Below are positions 1-8,478 of a stretch of 10,040 bases of DNA, in pieces. Every line of letters starts with the position of its first letter. Position 1 is the stretch's first letter. The stretch is from Ignavibacteria bacterium UBA4661 (GTDB lineage Bacteria > Bacteroidota > Ignavibacteria > Kapaibacteriales > UBA4661). The stretch is from contig DHLT01000277.1 of assembly GCA_002405405.1 (NCBI GenBank), positions 3,078 through 13,117 on the forward strand. Reading direction: 5' to 3'. The notes below the pieces were generated by a model. The model saw only the letters and a program-made list of their open reading frames with translations. It was not told where the DNA came from and did not search any database. The translations under genes were made by a program, and so were the position numbers.

Positions 1-1
1 A

Positions 2-640
2 GGTAACACATCAGATTTGAATTTTGCGAATCGTCAAGCATTTACAGTAGAAGCCCTCATTCGTGTACGGACACAGACATCGGCACAACAGCGCACGATT
101 CTTTCCAAATACCAAACCACGAGTGGTGTGGCAGGTGCGCAAAGTGCATGGTCTTTGGCAGTGAATAGTGCAGGACGACTTGTGGCAGTGCGTGCAGGCA
201 ACAATGGTGCCGATGTGCAGTCGGTGCAGTCGACCGCGCTTTTGACGCAAGGAATATGGGTGCATGTTGCGATGCAGTATGATGGCACAACCTTGCGGTT
301 GTATCAAGATGGTGTGTTGCAGGGTTCAATTACAGCTACGGGGAATATCCCGAACAGCACCGCACCACTACTCATCGGTGCAGAAACAGCAGACAATGGT
401 TCGCCACGTTTCTTCTTCGATGGCGATATCGAAGAAGTCCGTGCATGGAATACCGCTTTGACACAACGGCGCATCAGTGAGTATCGTGGCAGAGAGATTC
501 CTGCAGATCATCCGCAACGCACGAATCTTGTTGGGTATTGGCAGTGCAATGCACCGAATCGCGCAACGCTTGCGGATGCCAGTGGGAATAATCGTGTGGC
601 AACCTTGTCTGGTGGGTATAGCTGGATTGGTGGTAATGCA
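2..640 (+). other. LamG/concanavalin A-like lectin domain (5' partial)
   Basis: The translated segment follows the LamG_3 pattern. A first strand reads AFTVEALIRV, then comes a WVHVAMQYDGTTLRLYQDG core at about 260-316 (the 'W-H-VA..YDG..-LY-DG' signature). This is followed by a strand ending in an I-G motif and then by FDGDIEEVRAWNTALTQ at about 416-470. It closes with NLVGYW and a DASGN motif, as is usual in LamG-containing surface proteins of Bacteroidota. The family generally binds glycans or extracellular matrix-like ligands, but the ligand here cannot be read from sequence. The first strand begins almost at the window edge, so the domain may extend slightly upstream. Confidence 0.85.
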
Positions 641-3600
641 CCACTCTCGATGATCGTATCACAACAAGGTGCGAGTAGCTTTGCCCTCAGTGGCTTCCCT
701 GCAGGGTTGCAATACAGTATCACGGCGCAACCAACACGTGGTACGGCAACACTGCAAGGTACAACGCTGACCTACACACCAACCGGAACGATTGCCACCA
801 ATGATACCGATAGCTTTACGTATCAAGTCAGCGATGGTGTACGCCCGGTGAGTACAGCAAGTGTAACGATACGCTATGCTCCGCGTGCTACCGGTGCTAC
901 GGTGGCAGTGGTACGCAATACCTTGACTCCCATGACGAATGCACAAACGGTTATAGGCGGACTATCACCGTATCAGTATGATTGGTCACCGGCAGCGGGC
1001 TTGAGTGCAAGCACGATAGCAACACCCTCGGTAATTTTCAACTATGATCCGGCGATGCCATCAACGAGTTATACCGTAACAATCACGGACGCTCTCGGGT
1101 ATAGCACGGTAGCGACAGTGCCGGTGGTGTTGGCTCCGACCGTTCTGGCTTCGCAGGTGAATACTACGCCGTACACTCTGCAAAATTCAGCGAACTTCGG
1201 TGCAGTGTTTGTGGGCAATACCAGTACGCAAACAGTTACCCTGACGATTGTCAATACGACCGCACCCACGACCCTGACATCAACATCGGCATTGATAATA
1301 GCAACGCCATCGACCCTACCTGCACAATCGGGTGTCTTGACGACCACGATCACGATTGGGTTCACGCCGACAGCACTTGTAACATTGTCGAATGTTTCAC
1401 TATCGATAGCATCTTCCGGTGCGCCGACCACGACCCTGACCTTATCGGGACGGAGTATCATAGGGGCACCGATTATCGCGGGTATACAACCCGCCATTGT
1501 AACCGCAGGCAGTGTGGTATCGGTCTTGGGGAGCAATTTGAATCAAGTAACAAGTGTGAGTTTCGGCGGAACGGGGTGGAGCATCGTCTCTGCCACGCCA
1601 ACACAATTGCAATTACAAGTACCGGCACTGACCCTGACAACGACACAAATACTCACCTTGAATAGCACCTTCGGTTCGACCTCGACCACGCTGACGATTC
1701 TCTCGGCACCACGAGCAACGATTGTTCTTCCTGCCAGTACGAATGCAGGAACAACGCTGACGGTGGTTGGAGCAAATTTGAATACACTGCAAATGGCAGT
1801 GTTAGAGCCACTCGCAGGGAATATCTCTTCCACGACAGCTCTTCCGATTGTATCGAGTTCGGCAACACAACTTGTCATGTCGATACCGGCAACTATCGGT
1901 GGGAACTTTACTCTGCGTTTGACGAATCAAGCGGGTGGTATTGTGCAAGCCCTGCGTGTGGTGGGGATTGCTCAGATCACCTCCATTACGCCGAATCCTA
2001 TTCTTGCGGGTACAACCATTGCGATTGTCGGTGTGAATCTCGATGGTCTTGCAACGATGCAACTTTCGACAACACCGCCGACGAACTTGGTAGCACAGTC
2101 GAGTACAGCAACACAAATTATTACGATGATACCGGCGGGGATCTCGCAGTCGCTGACCTTGACCCTGACGAATAGTGCGAGCAGTACTTCGCAAGCACTG
2201 ACGGTGTTTTCGCCACCGGTGATTACAGGCATCACGCCGACATCAGCGGCAGGGGGCGATCAGATTACCATCACAGGACAGAACCTGAATCAATTATCAG
2301 CAATACGCTTTTTCAGTGAATCGGCAAGTTCGGCAACGGTGGTGTCGTCTTCGGCAACAGCAGTGGTGGTGATTGTTCCAAGTGGGTTAACGCAACGCAC
2401 GGGCAGTGTACGGGTGGAGAACTTTGCAGGATTTGCAACATCGACTGCCTTCTCTTTTATCTTCCCGCCGAGCATTACCGATGTTGCACCGCGTATCACC
2501 GCCCCCGGGCAGACGATCACGATTACAGGCGTTGATTTGCTCAGTGTCAGTGCTGTGCGTTTCTTTGGTGCGAACGGCACACGCGGAACGATACAATCCA
2601 ACGATGGCAATTCGCTCGTGGTGGTAGTACCCAACAATGTAACGCCGCGCGAAGGAGCTGTGTTTATCGAGAGTAGAATCGGCAGTGCCACAACGACACA
2701 AACGATTGTGGTAAGTGGTCCACCGGTGGTGAGTGCAATTACGCCGAATGTCGGGATTATGGGGAATGTGGTTACGTTGTCAGGAGCGAATCTCGAAACA
2801 CTGACGGCAGTGCGTTTCTTTGGTGAGAACGGCACACCGGCATTCATTACAGCGAGTTCGGCAACGACTGCAATCCTGACGATTCCGCAGGTAACGGCAA
2901 CCTTTGGTTCGATCAGTGTGAGTAATCTCTTTGGCAGTTCGACGGGACCAAGCTTTCGGATTATTCAACCGCCATCGGTGACAGGATTATCGGCAGTGGT
3001 TCTGCCACGCACGGGTTCCTTGACGATTCTGGGGGATAATCTTGCCGAAGTAACAGAAGTGCGTGCCTTTAACTTTGATGGTGTTCTTCTTCCGATTCTG
3101 TCGAGTTCGGCAACACAGATTGTGGTGTCCTTTCCGGCAGGATTACCGAGTCTGAGCGGACAACTCTTTCTGCGCAATACAGCGGGAAACACGCGTACAC
3201 CGACCATTACCTTGATTGAGCCACCAAGTATTGCAAGCATTGCGCCACAACCGATCAATGCAGGATCGAATCTGACGATTAGCGGGAGTAATCTTGATCG
3301 CTTGACTTCGGCGGTAGTGTTTGGCAGTACGGGTGCAATTGTATCAAGCAGTGCCACGCAGATCGTCATGACAATCCCGAATACTTCGACAAGTAGTGGT
3401 TCGCTGGTCTTGCAGAATATAGCAGGTACCACAACGCAAATTGTGCGGGTGGTGAATATGCCAAGAATCACAGCAGTGCAATTTACCAACACGAATGGCA
3501 CGCTCACGACTGCCAGCGATGGCATTGCGACCGTGCCGCAAGCATCGAGTATGAGAATGATCGGAACGGACTTAGATCGCTTGCGTGCAGTAGTCTTGCA

Positions 3601-6600
3601 GACACCAACATTGGATGAAGTCTTGACGGTATCGAATGCAACCTTTACGACTATCGATGTGAACTTTGCGCCACGCTCGGTCTTCCGGCAGGGACGAATC
3701 TTTGCACAGAATGAAGTGGGGAATACACTTTCTACGGTGCAAGTGGCAGTGGTGCCTCCGCCTGTTATTACCGCGATGGCACCGCTGGTGGTAGTTACGG
3801 GTGGTACAATCACTCTGACAGGAACAAATTTTGCGACCATGCGCACGGTGCAAATCTTTGGTCAAACAAATGCCAACTTCCGCGTGGTGAGCGATCAGTC
3901 ATTGGTGGTAACAATTCCTGCGGGATTGACTCGTGATCGTGGTCGTCTAGCATTGACCAATATCGGCGGCACAACAATGAGCGATTCCTTATCGGTATTG
4001 CCACCGGTAACGATTCTGTCGCTTTCGACGACTGCTACGGCAAATCAACAAGATCGGATTGTGTTGCGTGGACGACTGTTTGAAACGGTGACAGCAGTGT
4101 CCTTGAGTATCGAACCACTCTTCCCACGTTTGTCGGGAACAAGCACCGCAACGATCCAGCCGATTGCCTTCAACTATGTTGGTGGTGACAGCATTGCGAT
4201 CAATATCCCGACCCAGCAATTTCCTTCGCGGGTACGGTGTATTGTGAGTAATCCTGCGGGGAGTGCGACATCGGCACCGATTACGGTGAATACGCCACCA
4301 ACGATCATTCGTACTGCACCGGCATCGATTGTGATGGGAGATACGCTGACGATTGTGGGTGCAAATCTTGGTGGTATGACCGGACTTCGCGCGGGCGATG
4401 ATGCGAATGCACCGCGTGGTCGAGTTGTATCGGTACAGGGTGATTCTCTCGTGCGGGTACTGACACCACAAGGTATTGCCAGTTTTGGCGACAATACGGT
4501 ATCGCTCAATGTGCGCTTTACGGTCGTGCATCCCGGTGGCAATGTGCAATTGACACCGCTACGTGTGTTCAATCAACCCTTGGTGCGTGGCATGAGTGCG
4601 GACAACATGATTGCTCCGAATAACACGATGATAGTGTTTGGTCGTAATCTGGAATATCTTGATGATATCATTCTCTTTACACGGACGGGGCAGAGCGCGC
4701 GGATTGTGGATCGCCCGAATCGAGATACGATTCTGATTCTGACTCCGACACCGCTCACGAACACGGTAACACAAGGACGATTCTATGCAGTGTCTTCACG
4801 CGCAGGGATGATTGATTCGAATCAGATCATTACTCGTGCTGTGGTGCCGGTGTTCTCATCGGTAACACCAGCGGTGGTGACGGAAGGTGATACCGTAACA
4901 ATACGCGGTACGGGCATGGGACTCATCGATGATGCCTTTTTGTTTTCTCTGACAGGACCACCGATGCGGATCTTGCGGGGTAATCGCACACCGACACAAG
5001 TGCAGGTAGTCGTACCGCCGAATATAGGGAGTCGAGTCGGACCGATTGCGTTCAACACGGCTTTGGGTGCGGTAACAACACAATCGATTCGGATCGTGGC
5101 AACGCCGATAGCATTGAATCTTCAGCCCTTCGATGGTATTCCGGGCGATACGATTTTGATTTTGGGAGCAAATCTGCGGGATGTCAATGAAGTGCGATTT
5201 TATGGAGCAAATGGCATTCGCGCATCGATTTTGAATACATCAGCACGGACGGATGAGATTTTGCCGGTGGTAGTGCCACTCGGCATTGGTATGCAAGAGG
5301 GGACGATATGGCTGAGGAATGATCGAGTGATCACGCAGGTGGGTCGCACCTTTATACGGCGTTCAGACCCGCCGACACCGCCGGGTATTATCGGTGTGGA
5401 TGTGCAGGGGCGGAGTGCCACGGTGCGGTTTAGCTATGGTGGTACTGGTATTCCGCAACGTTTCCAGCTCCGCACGGTACCGGCATCGATTGTTGATACG
5501 GTTACGTATGACCCGAATCGGCGAGAGTATAGCTACTCCTTTAATAATTTGATCCCGCAGACACCGCATCGGGTCGAAATCCGGTCATTGAGTGTGTTTG
5601 GTGCATCGGCATGGGCAAGTAGAGACTTTACAACACCGGTGGATAATACCTCGAACTTTCTGCGCCCACCGGAGATTGTGTCGATTGTTGATGTTGGTAG
5701 TAGTCAGTGGATAGAAACATCCACAGCAACAGCTTCAGCGCGATTTGGTCTGAGCAGAGATAATCATAGAATCTCCGGACTCAATCTCGTAACGCATGAC
5801 TTACAGTTTACACCTTCGCGTGATGGGCGTACACCGTCTCGGTATCGTTTGCGAGTGATTCTTGATTCATCTGGAACTGTCTCGCTCAATAAACGACTAC
5901 CCATTGCAGGCGAAGACTATAGTACCTTAGATCAGTACACTCGACAGTATCTGTGGTATGACTCTCCTGAGTTTTCTTCGGCTGATAGAAAGTATCTCAT
6001 CGAAACAGCATTCTATCGTCGCTATAATTTGGGACGGAGATACTCGTTGAATGGTGGTCCTGTGATGTCGATTGAGGAGCGCGAACGACAAAATCCACGA
6101 CATGATTCTCGATTATATTCTGCGGTAGAGCGCACATGGTTGAATTACTTCAGGAATACTGTGATCTGTAACTTATGCGACATGGATAAAGGATGGAATG
6201 TTCCTTTCCCAGTTGATTATTATATGTTTCCTGCTTTCCGTAAAGTTGGAGATTCCAATAGTTTCTTTCGTATAGGTGCCTGGGTCGATAGCTACTTGCG
6301 TGGTGTTATAATCCCCAAAGCAACAATTCTTGTTGATCGCGAACTCACTTCTGCCGAAATACGTTCGCAAATTGTACGAATATCCCGTATTGGCACACTA
6401 CGACCCTTGCTTCGTTTTGACTTGAAAACACGCCGTGCAACAGATCGTAACATCCCTATATACACTATTCAACAATTTAATGATGCTCGTACTATTGATG
6501 ATTTTTACGCTGATGATCGTTTTGATATCGAAGTTGGCGATATGCCATCGTTTAGCGATGCCATGATTAATGTTGCAAGAACACGCATCGAGCTGACTGC

Positions 6601-8440
6601 GATTGATAGTGTCAATGGACAAGAGATACGCGCTACCAATATATTTCAATTGGAATCAAAGAGTGTTGTATCGCAACCTCCACAGATGCCCGGCACACCA
6701 ACGGTCATCGAGCGTAGGGCAAATGCGTTAGTTCTCTCCTTTTCTGATGCGCAAGGACGACCACCGACCTATGTGGTGCGTACCTTCGACCAAAACAATA
6801 CCCTTGTTCGTACCGATGAGTATCCACGTGATGCGATCTTGAGTACACAAGTTGCAGGTAATCTTGAGGTTTTGACGGATGGTCTGCGCCAAGCAACAAC
6901 GTATACCTTCCGTGTCAGTGCTAAAAATGCCATAGGCGAGTCGAACCAAGTATCAAGCGCGCCTGCACAAACACTCTCGAATCTTCCCGGTGCGCCTTCG
7001 CTCTTGACGGCACGCCGAGAAGGGCTGAATGCAGGACGACTCAACTGGGTGCAACTCACCGGTAGTGGTGCCAAAGTGAATCGTTACCAAGTACAGTTGA
7101 TTGCTTCGAACCAAGACTTTACTGCCAATACGCCGACTATCGATGTCCCGAATTCGATACCGACTATTGCTGTGCCGAATCTTCTGCTGTCGGTGCCATA
7201 CAAATATCGTGTTCGTGGGGTGAATGATGCCGGTGTGAGCGATTGGGCAGTGTCTTCGGACTTTATTCTTGTCGATCACCGCCAACGCGATTCGCTGACA
7301 CTTGTTCAGTTTTATCGTTCTACCAATGGTGCCAACTGGACAAACAATGCAGGATGGCTGACAGAACAACCCTTAGAGCGGTGGGCAGGTATCACGATTC
7401 GCAATGATCGGGTCAGCGAGATTGTGCTACCGAGCAATAATATCATTGGTGCATTGCGCTTCGACAGCTTGACAACACTCAGCAATCTGCGTGTACTGTC
7501 GGTATGGAATAACAATTTGACCCTGCAAGGAAACACAACGACTGCACCAACTGACATAACGGGTCTTGGTCAGTTGGAATTTGCCGAGTTGTACAATACA
7601 CGTACGATCGGCTTTGTGAATTGGTTAACGGCAGGACGGCTTCGAGTTTTGCGGTTAGCTAACACACAAGTAGGTAGAACATTCTCCTCCGGGATTTTCG
7701 CCAATAATAGCGCAGTTCAAACTCTGTTGCTTATGGCACACTTAAACGCGAACCTTGAGATACTTGATCTCCGCAATGCGAGATTTACAGCAAGTGGACT
7801 GGCGCAAGTGAATAATTTGTCAAAGCTGACGGGCTTGTGGTTGTCGAACAATAGTTTATCGGGAACGATGAATTTTTCACCAAGCAGTTTGCGACAACTG
7901 ACATCGGTATTTATGCAAAGCAATAGCTTTACGGATGTAGCGGACTTTACACCGATTCGCAGTCAGCTTCGCCATTTGCATGTTCAGAATAATCGGATTC
8001 CAACGACAGGACTGTCGCGCAATAATGTCCTGCTTCAAGATACGGGTACGATTACGTATCAATTTTTACCGCAGAGTGTTACAGCACAGAATACAAATCA
8101 AGCATGGTGGCAGGAGGGTGAGGGCGTGATTGCGGGTAAGCCAATCGATGGCAGTGGAGGGCTCACGGGTATCTTCACTCTGCGTACGGTCCCACAACCT
8201 GTTAATGATGAACTGATGGTAGAAGTCTATGCCCCTGAAACTGCGCAAATAACATTGGTGATTAGTGATAAGACAGGTCGAACAGTTCATACGCAGACGA
8301 TAGGAGTTTTAGCGGGACAAACGCTGACATTGCCGATAGCGGTACGACAGTGGGCAAGTGGTACTTATACGTTGGTGGCACGCATCCCGCTTTCAACGGG
8401 CTTGGTAAGCGAAATGCAACCAATTACGATTGCGAGGTAG
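2..8440 (+). CDS. Giant multidomain T9SS-secreted surface protein with LamG, IPT/TIG array, FnIII and LRR domains (5' end missing)
   Basis: The frame is open to the left edge. A TTG at 17 is no start: the codons before it already read as LamG-type sequence, so the gene begins upstream. Counting codon 2-4 as residue 1, there are 2812 residues before the TAG at 8438. Domains by residue: LamG-like lectin 1-213; cadherin/Ig-like 214-294 (motif DSFTYQVSDG); PKD-like 295-380; choice-of-anchor-D/Hydin-like 381-488; about 15 IPT/TIG domains 489-1788; FnIII-like 1789-1880; unrecognised block 1881-2225; two FnIII-like domains 2226-2425; LRR 2426-2666; linker 2667-2726; T9SS type A-like sorting domain 2727-2812. 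It is probably exported to the Sec pathway by a signal peptide outside the window, carried across the outer membrane by T9SS, and released or anchored as an adhesin or glycan/protein-binding protein. No catalytic motif is visible. Domain families are recognised by eye; the adhesin role is inferred. Confidence 0.93.
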   Translation, partial: GNTSDLNFANRQAFTVEALIRVRTQTSAQQRTILSKYQTTSGVAGAQSAWSLAVNSAGRLVAVRAGNNGADVQSVQSTALLTQGIWVHVAMQYDGTTLRLYQDGVLQGSITATGNIPNSTAPLLIGAETADNGSPRFFFDGDIEEVRAWNTALTQRRISEYRGREIPADHPQRTNLVGYWQCNAPNRATLADASGNNRVATLSGGYSWIGGNAPLSMIVSQQGASSFALSGFPAGLQYSITAQPTRGTATLQGTTLTYTPTGTIATNDTDSFTYQVSDGVRPVSTASVTIRYAPRATGATVAVVRNTLTPMTNAQTVIGGLSPYQYDWSPAAGLSASTIATPSVIFNYDPAMPSTSYTVTITDALGYSTVATVPVVLAPTVLASQVNTTPYTLQNSANFGAVFVGNTSTQTVTLTIVNTTAPTTLTSTSALIIATPSTLPAQSGVLTTTITIGFTPTALVTLSNVSLSIASSGAPTTTLTLSGRSIIGAPIIAGIQPAIVTAGSVVSVLGSNLNQVTSVSFGGTGWSIVSATPTQLQLQVPALTLTTTQILTLNSTFGSTSTTLTILSAPRATIVLPASTNAGTTLTVVGANLNTLQMAVLEPLAGNISSTTALPIVSSSATQLVMSIPATIGGNFTLRLTNQAGGIVQALRVVGIAQITSITPNPILAGTTIAIVGVNLDGLATMQLSTTPPTNLVAQSSTATQIITMIPAGISQSLTLTLTNSASSTSQALTVFSPPVITGITPTSAAGGDQITITGQNLNQLSAIRFFSESASSATVVSSSATAVVVIVPSGLTQRTGSVRVENFAGFATSTAFSFIFPPSITDVAPRITAPGQTITITGVDLLSVSAVRFFGANGTRGTIQSNDGNSLVVVVPNNVTPREGAVFIESRIGSATTTQTIVVSGPPVVSAITPNVGIMGNVVTLSGANLETLTAVRFFGENGTPAFITASSATTAILTIPQVTATFGSISVSNLFGSSTGPSFRIIQPPSVTGLSAVVLPRTGSLTILGDNLAEVTEVRAFNFDGVLLPILSSSATQIVVSFPAGLPSLSGQLFLRNTAGNTRTPTITLIEPPSIASIAPQPINAGSNLTISGSNLDRLTSAVVFGSTGAIVSSSATQIVMTIPNTSTSSGSLVLQNIAGTTTQIVRVVNMPRITAVQFTNTNGTLTTASDGIATVPQASSMRMIGTDLDRLRAVVLQTPTLDEVLTVSNATFTTIDVNFAPRSVFRQGRIFAQNEVGNTLSTVQVAVVPPPVITAMAPLVVVTGGTITLTGTNFATMRTVQIFGQTNANFRVVSDQSLVVTIPAGLTRDRGRLALTNIGGTTMSDSLSVLPPVTILSLSTTATANQQDRIVLRGRLFETVTAVSLSIEPLFPRLSGTSTATIQPIAFNYVGGDSIAINIPTQQFPSRVRCIVSNPAGSATSAPITVNTPPTIIRTAPASIVMGDTLTIVGANLGGMTGLRAGDDANAPRGRVVSVQGDSLVRVLTPQGIASFGDNTVSLNVRFTVVHPGGNVQLTPLRVFNQPLVRGMSADNMIAPNNTMIVFGRNLEYLDDIILFTRTGQSARIVDRPNRDTILILTPTPLTNTVTQGRFYAVSSRAGMIDSNQIITRAVVPVFSSVTPAVVTEGDTVTIRGTGMGLIDDAFLFSLTGPPMRILRGNRTPTQVQVVVPPNIGSRVGPIAFNTALGAVTTQSIRIVATPIALNLQPFDGIPGDTILILGANLRDVNEVRFYGANGIRASILNTSARTDEILPVVVPLGIGMQEGTIWLRNDRVITQVGRTFIRRSDPPTPPGIIGVDVQGRSATVRFSYGGTGIPQRFQLRTVPASIVDTVTYDPNRREYSYSFNNLIPQTPHRVEIRSLSVFGASAWASRDFTTPVDNTSNFLRPPEIVSIVDVGSSQWIETSTATASARFGLSRDNHRISGLNLVTHDLQFTPSRDGRTPSRYRLRVILDSSGTVSLNKRLPIAGEDYSTLDQYTRQYLWYDSPEFSSADRKYLIETAFYRRYNLGRRYSLNGGPVMSIEERERQNPRHDSRLYSAVERTWLNYFRNTVICNLCDMDKGWNVPFPVDYYMFPAFRKVGDSNSFFRIGAWVDSYLRGVIIPKATILVDRELTSAEIRSQIVRISRIGTLRPLLRFDLKTRRATDRNIPIYTIQQFNDARTIDDFYADDRFDIEVGDMPSFSDAMINVARTRIELTAIDSVNGQEIRATNIFQLESKSVVSQPPQMPGTPTVIERRANALVLSFSDAQGRPPTYVVRTFDQNNTLVRTDEYPRDAILSTQVAGNLEVLTDGLRQATTYTFRVSAKNAIGESNQVSSAPAQTLSNLPGAPSLLTARREGLNAGRLNWVQLTGSGAKVNRYQVQLIASNQDFTANTPTIDVPNSIPTIAVPNLLLSVPYKYRVRGVNDAGVSDWAVSSDFILVDHRQRDSLTLVQFYRSTNGANWTNNAGWLTEQPLERWAGITIRNDRVSEIVLPSNNIIGALRFDSLTTLSNLRVLSVWNNNLTLQGNTTTAPTDITGLGQLEFAELYNTRTIGFVNWLTAGRLRVLRLANTQVGRTFSSGIFANNSAVQTLLLMAHLNANLEILDLRNARFTASGLAQVNNLSKLTGLWLSNNSLSGTMNFSPSSLRQLTSVFMQSNSFTDVADFTPIRSQLRHLHVQNNRIPTTGLSRNNVLLQDTGTITYQFLPQSVTAQNTNQAWWQEGEGVIAGKPIDGSGGLTGIFTLRTVPQPVNDELMVEVYAPETAQITLVISDKTGRTVHTQTIGVLAGQTLTLPIAVRQWASGTYTLVARIPLSTGLVSEMQPITIAR
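1141..1465 (+). other. Choice-of-anchor-D / ASPM-SPD2-Hydin-like beta-sandwich domain
   Basis: The translation contains NFGAVFVGNTSTQTVTLTI followed by a strand-rich stretch, IGFTPTA, and a closing TTTLTLSGRS. This is the layout of the 'FG.V.vG....~tvtl.N' beta-sandwich common in bacterial secreted proteins as a spacer or anchor-adjacent module. It sits directly between the PKD-like domain and the first IPT/TIG domain, and probably acts as structural stalk. The assignment is by motif only. Confidence 0.6.
1466..5365 (+). repeat. Tandem array of about 15 IPT/TIG (Ig-like, plexin/transcription-factor fold) domains
   Basis: The array encodes 1300 residues that divide into about 15 units of 79-99 residues. 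Unit starts are at 1466, ~1700, ~1967, 2213, 2465, 2720, 2969, 3221, 3458, 3755, 4001, 4292, 4571, 4841 and 5102. Each unit opens with a PP-x-I-xx-I-x-P strand, then G-x-x-(I/L)-T-I-x-G-x-N-L, a (A/E)VRFFG-like strand, a conserved SSSATQIV-like hydrophobic strand leading to IPxG, and a closing strand before the next PP. These are hallmarks of IPT/TIG domains in bacterial surface proteins. Units 1, 9, 11, 12 and 13 are more divergent. Unit 9 carries a short insertion after its first strand (about 3490-3545), and unit 11 has a long strand pair. The array probably forms an extended stalk projecting the terminal binding domains. Confidence 0.88.
5366..5641 (+). other. Fibronectin type III-like domain 1
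   Basis: The segment begins DPPTPPGI, continues with the strand SATVRFSYGG, then has an L-I-P-x-T-P-HRVEIRSLSVFGAS stretch that matches the 'L.P.T.Y...V.A.N..G.S' end of FnIII domains, although Tyr is replaced by His. It follows the last IPT/TIG unit immediately and precedes the unrecognised block. The likely role is structural spacing. Confidence 0.7.
5642..6676 (+). other. Unrecognised ~345-residue block rich in Arg and aromatic residues
   Basis: This part of the large protein matches no domain I recognise. Unlike the Thr/Ser/Val/Ala-rich beta domains around it, it is rich in Arg, Asp, Tyr and Phe and has charged, probably helical stretches at about 5920-6170. It also holds a CNLC pair (Cys codons at 6167 and 6176) in a protein otherwise nearly free of cysteine. 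The first part (about 5820-5880) and the last part (about 6570-6660) look like beta strands, so the middle may be an insertion in a beta-sandwich. Base use is AT-richer: 23 of 60 bases are G or C in both 6181-6240 and 6481-6540, against 31 of 60 in 2521-2580. No frame break is visible, so the block is translated in frame. Its function is unknown. Confidence 0.6.
6677..7276 (+). other. Fibronectin type III-like domains 2 and 3
   Basis: There are two consecutive domains. The first (6677-6982) opens PPQMPGTPTV and ends with LRQATTYTFRVSAKNAIGES, the classic FnIII 'L...T.Y.F.V.A.N..G.S' strand F-G region. The second (6983-7276) opens LPGAPSLLTARREG, has the strand RLNWVQLTGSG and ends with SVPYKYRVRGVNDAGVSDW. 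They link the unrecognised block to the LRR domain, probably as spacers. Confidence 0.82.
7277..7999 (+). repeat. Leucine-rich repeat domain with N-terminal cap
   Basis: The domain starts with the cap-like pattern D-S-L-T-L-V-x-FYRSTNGANWTNNAGWL followed by W-x-GI and V-x-x-IVLPSNNIIG. This is the typical entry into LRR domains of secreted Bacteroidota-type proteins. About seven irregular repeats follow, among them LRVLSVWNNNL, LRVLRLANTQV, LEILDLRNARF, LTGLWLSNNSLSG, LTSVFMQSNSF and LRHLHVQNNRI. Spacing between repeats is uneven (roughly 22-35 residues), so the solenoid may be distorted. LRR domains usually mediate protein binding; the partner is unknown. Confidence 0.85.
8180..8437 (+). other. 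T9SS type A-like C-terminal sorting domain
   Basis: The last 86 residues of the large protein have the T9SS sorting-domain layout: a first P-Q-P-V-x-D-E-L motif, equivalent to the usual 'P-N-P....L', then a strand of the form ITLVISDKTGRTVHTQTI, then LPIAVRQWASGTYTLVAR, which matches the conserved 'l.....l..G.Y.v.i' ending. Such domains direct passage across the outer membrane through the type IX system and are normally removed or used for anchoring on the surface. This is the main evidence for both the location of the protein and the phylum. The domain lies at the extreme C-terminus, as required, so the 3' end of the gene appears intact. Confidence 0.85.
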
Positions 8441-8453
8441 GAATAATGGCAAC

Positions 8454-8460
8454 AGGAGGT
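8454..8460 (+). promoter_or_regulatory. Orphan Shine-Dalgarno-like AGGAGGT
   Basis: A perfect AGGAGGT lies 14 bases past the stop of the large gene. No plausible gene starts at the right distance after it; what follows is the inverted-repeat element. It may be chance, or a relic of a start that was displaced by the repeat. Confidence 0.25.
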
Positions 8461-8478
8461 AGGGCTAACTTACTTGCT

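Noticed and set aside
17..19. TTG as the start of the giant gene
   Set aside because: The frame is open to the window edge and the LamG-like domain is already under way. There is no signal peptide after this codon, although the T9SS sorting domain demands one.
2965..3846. Long minus-strand open frame of 293 codons (and others such as 2290-2847 and 1069-1536)
   Set aside because: They lie wholly inside the IPT/TIG array and are by-products of its biased codon use. Their translations are low-complexity Val/Thr/Arg strings with no recognisable domain, and the plus-strand frame is clearly the coding one.
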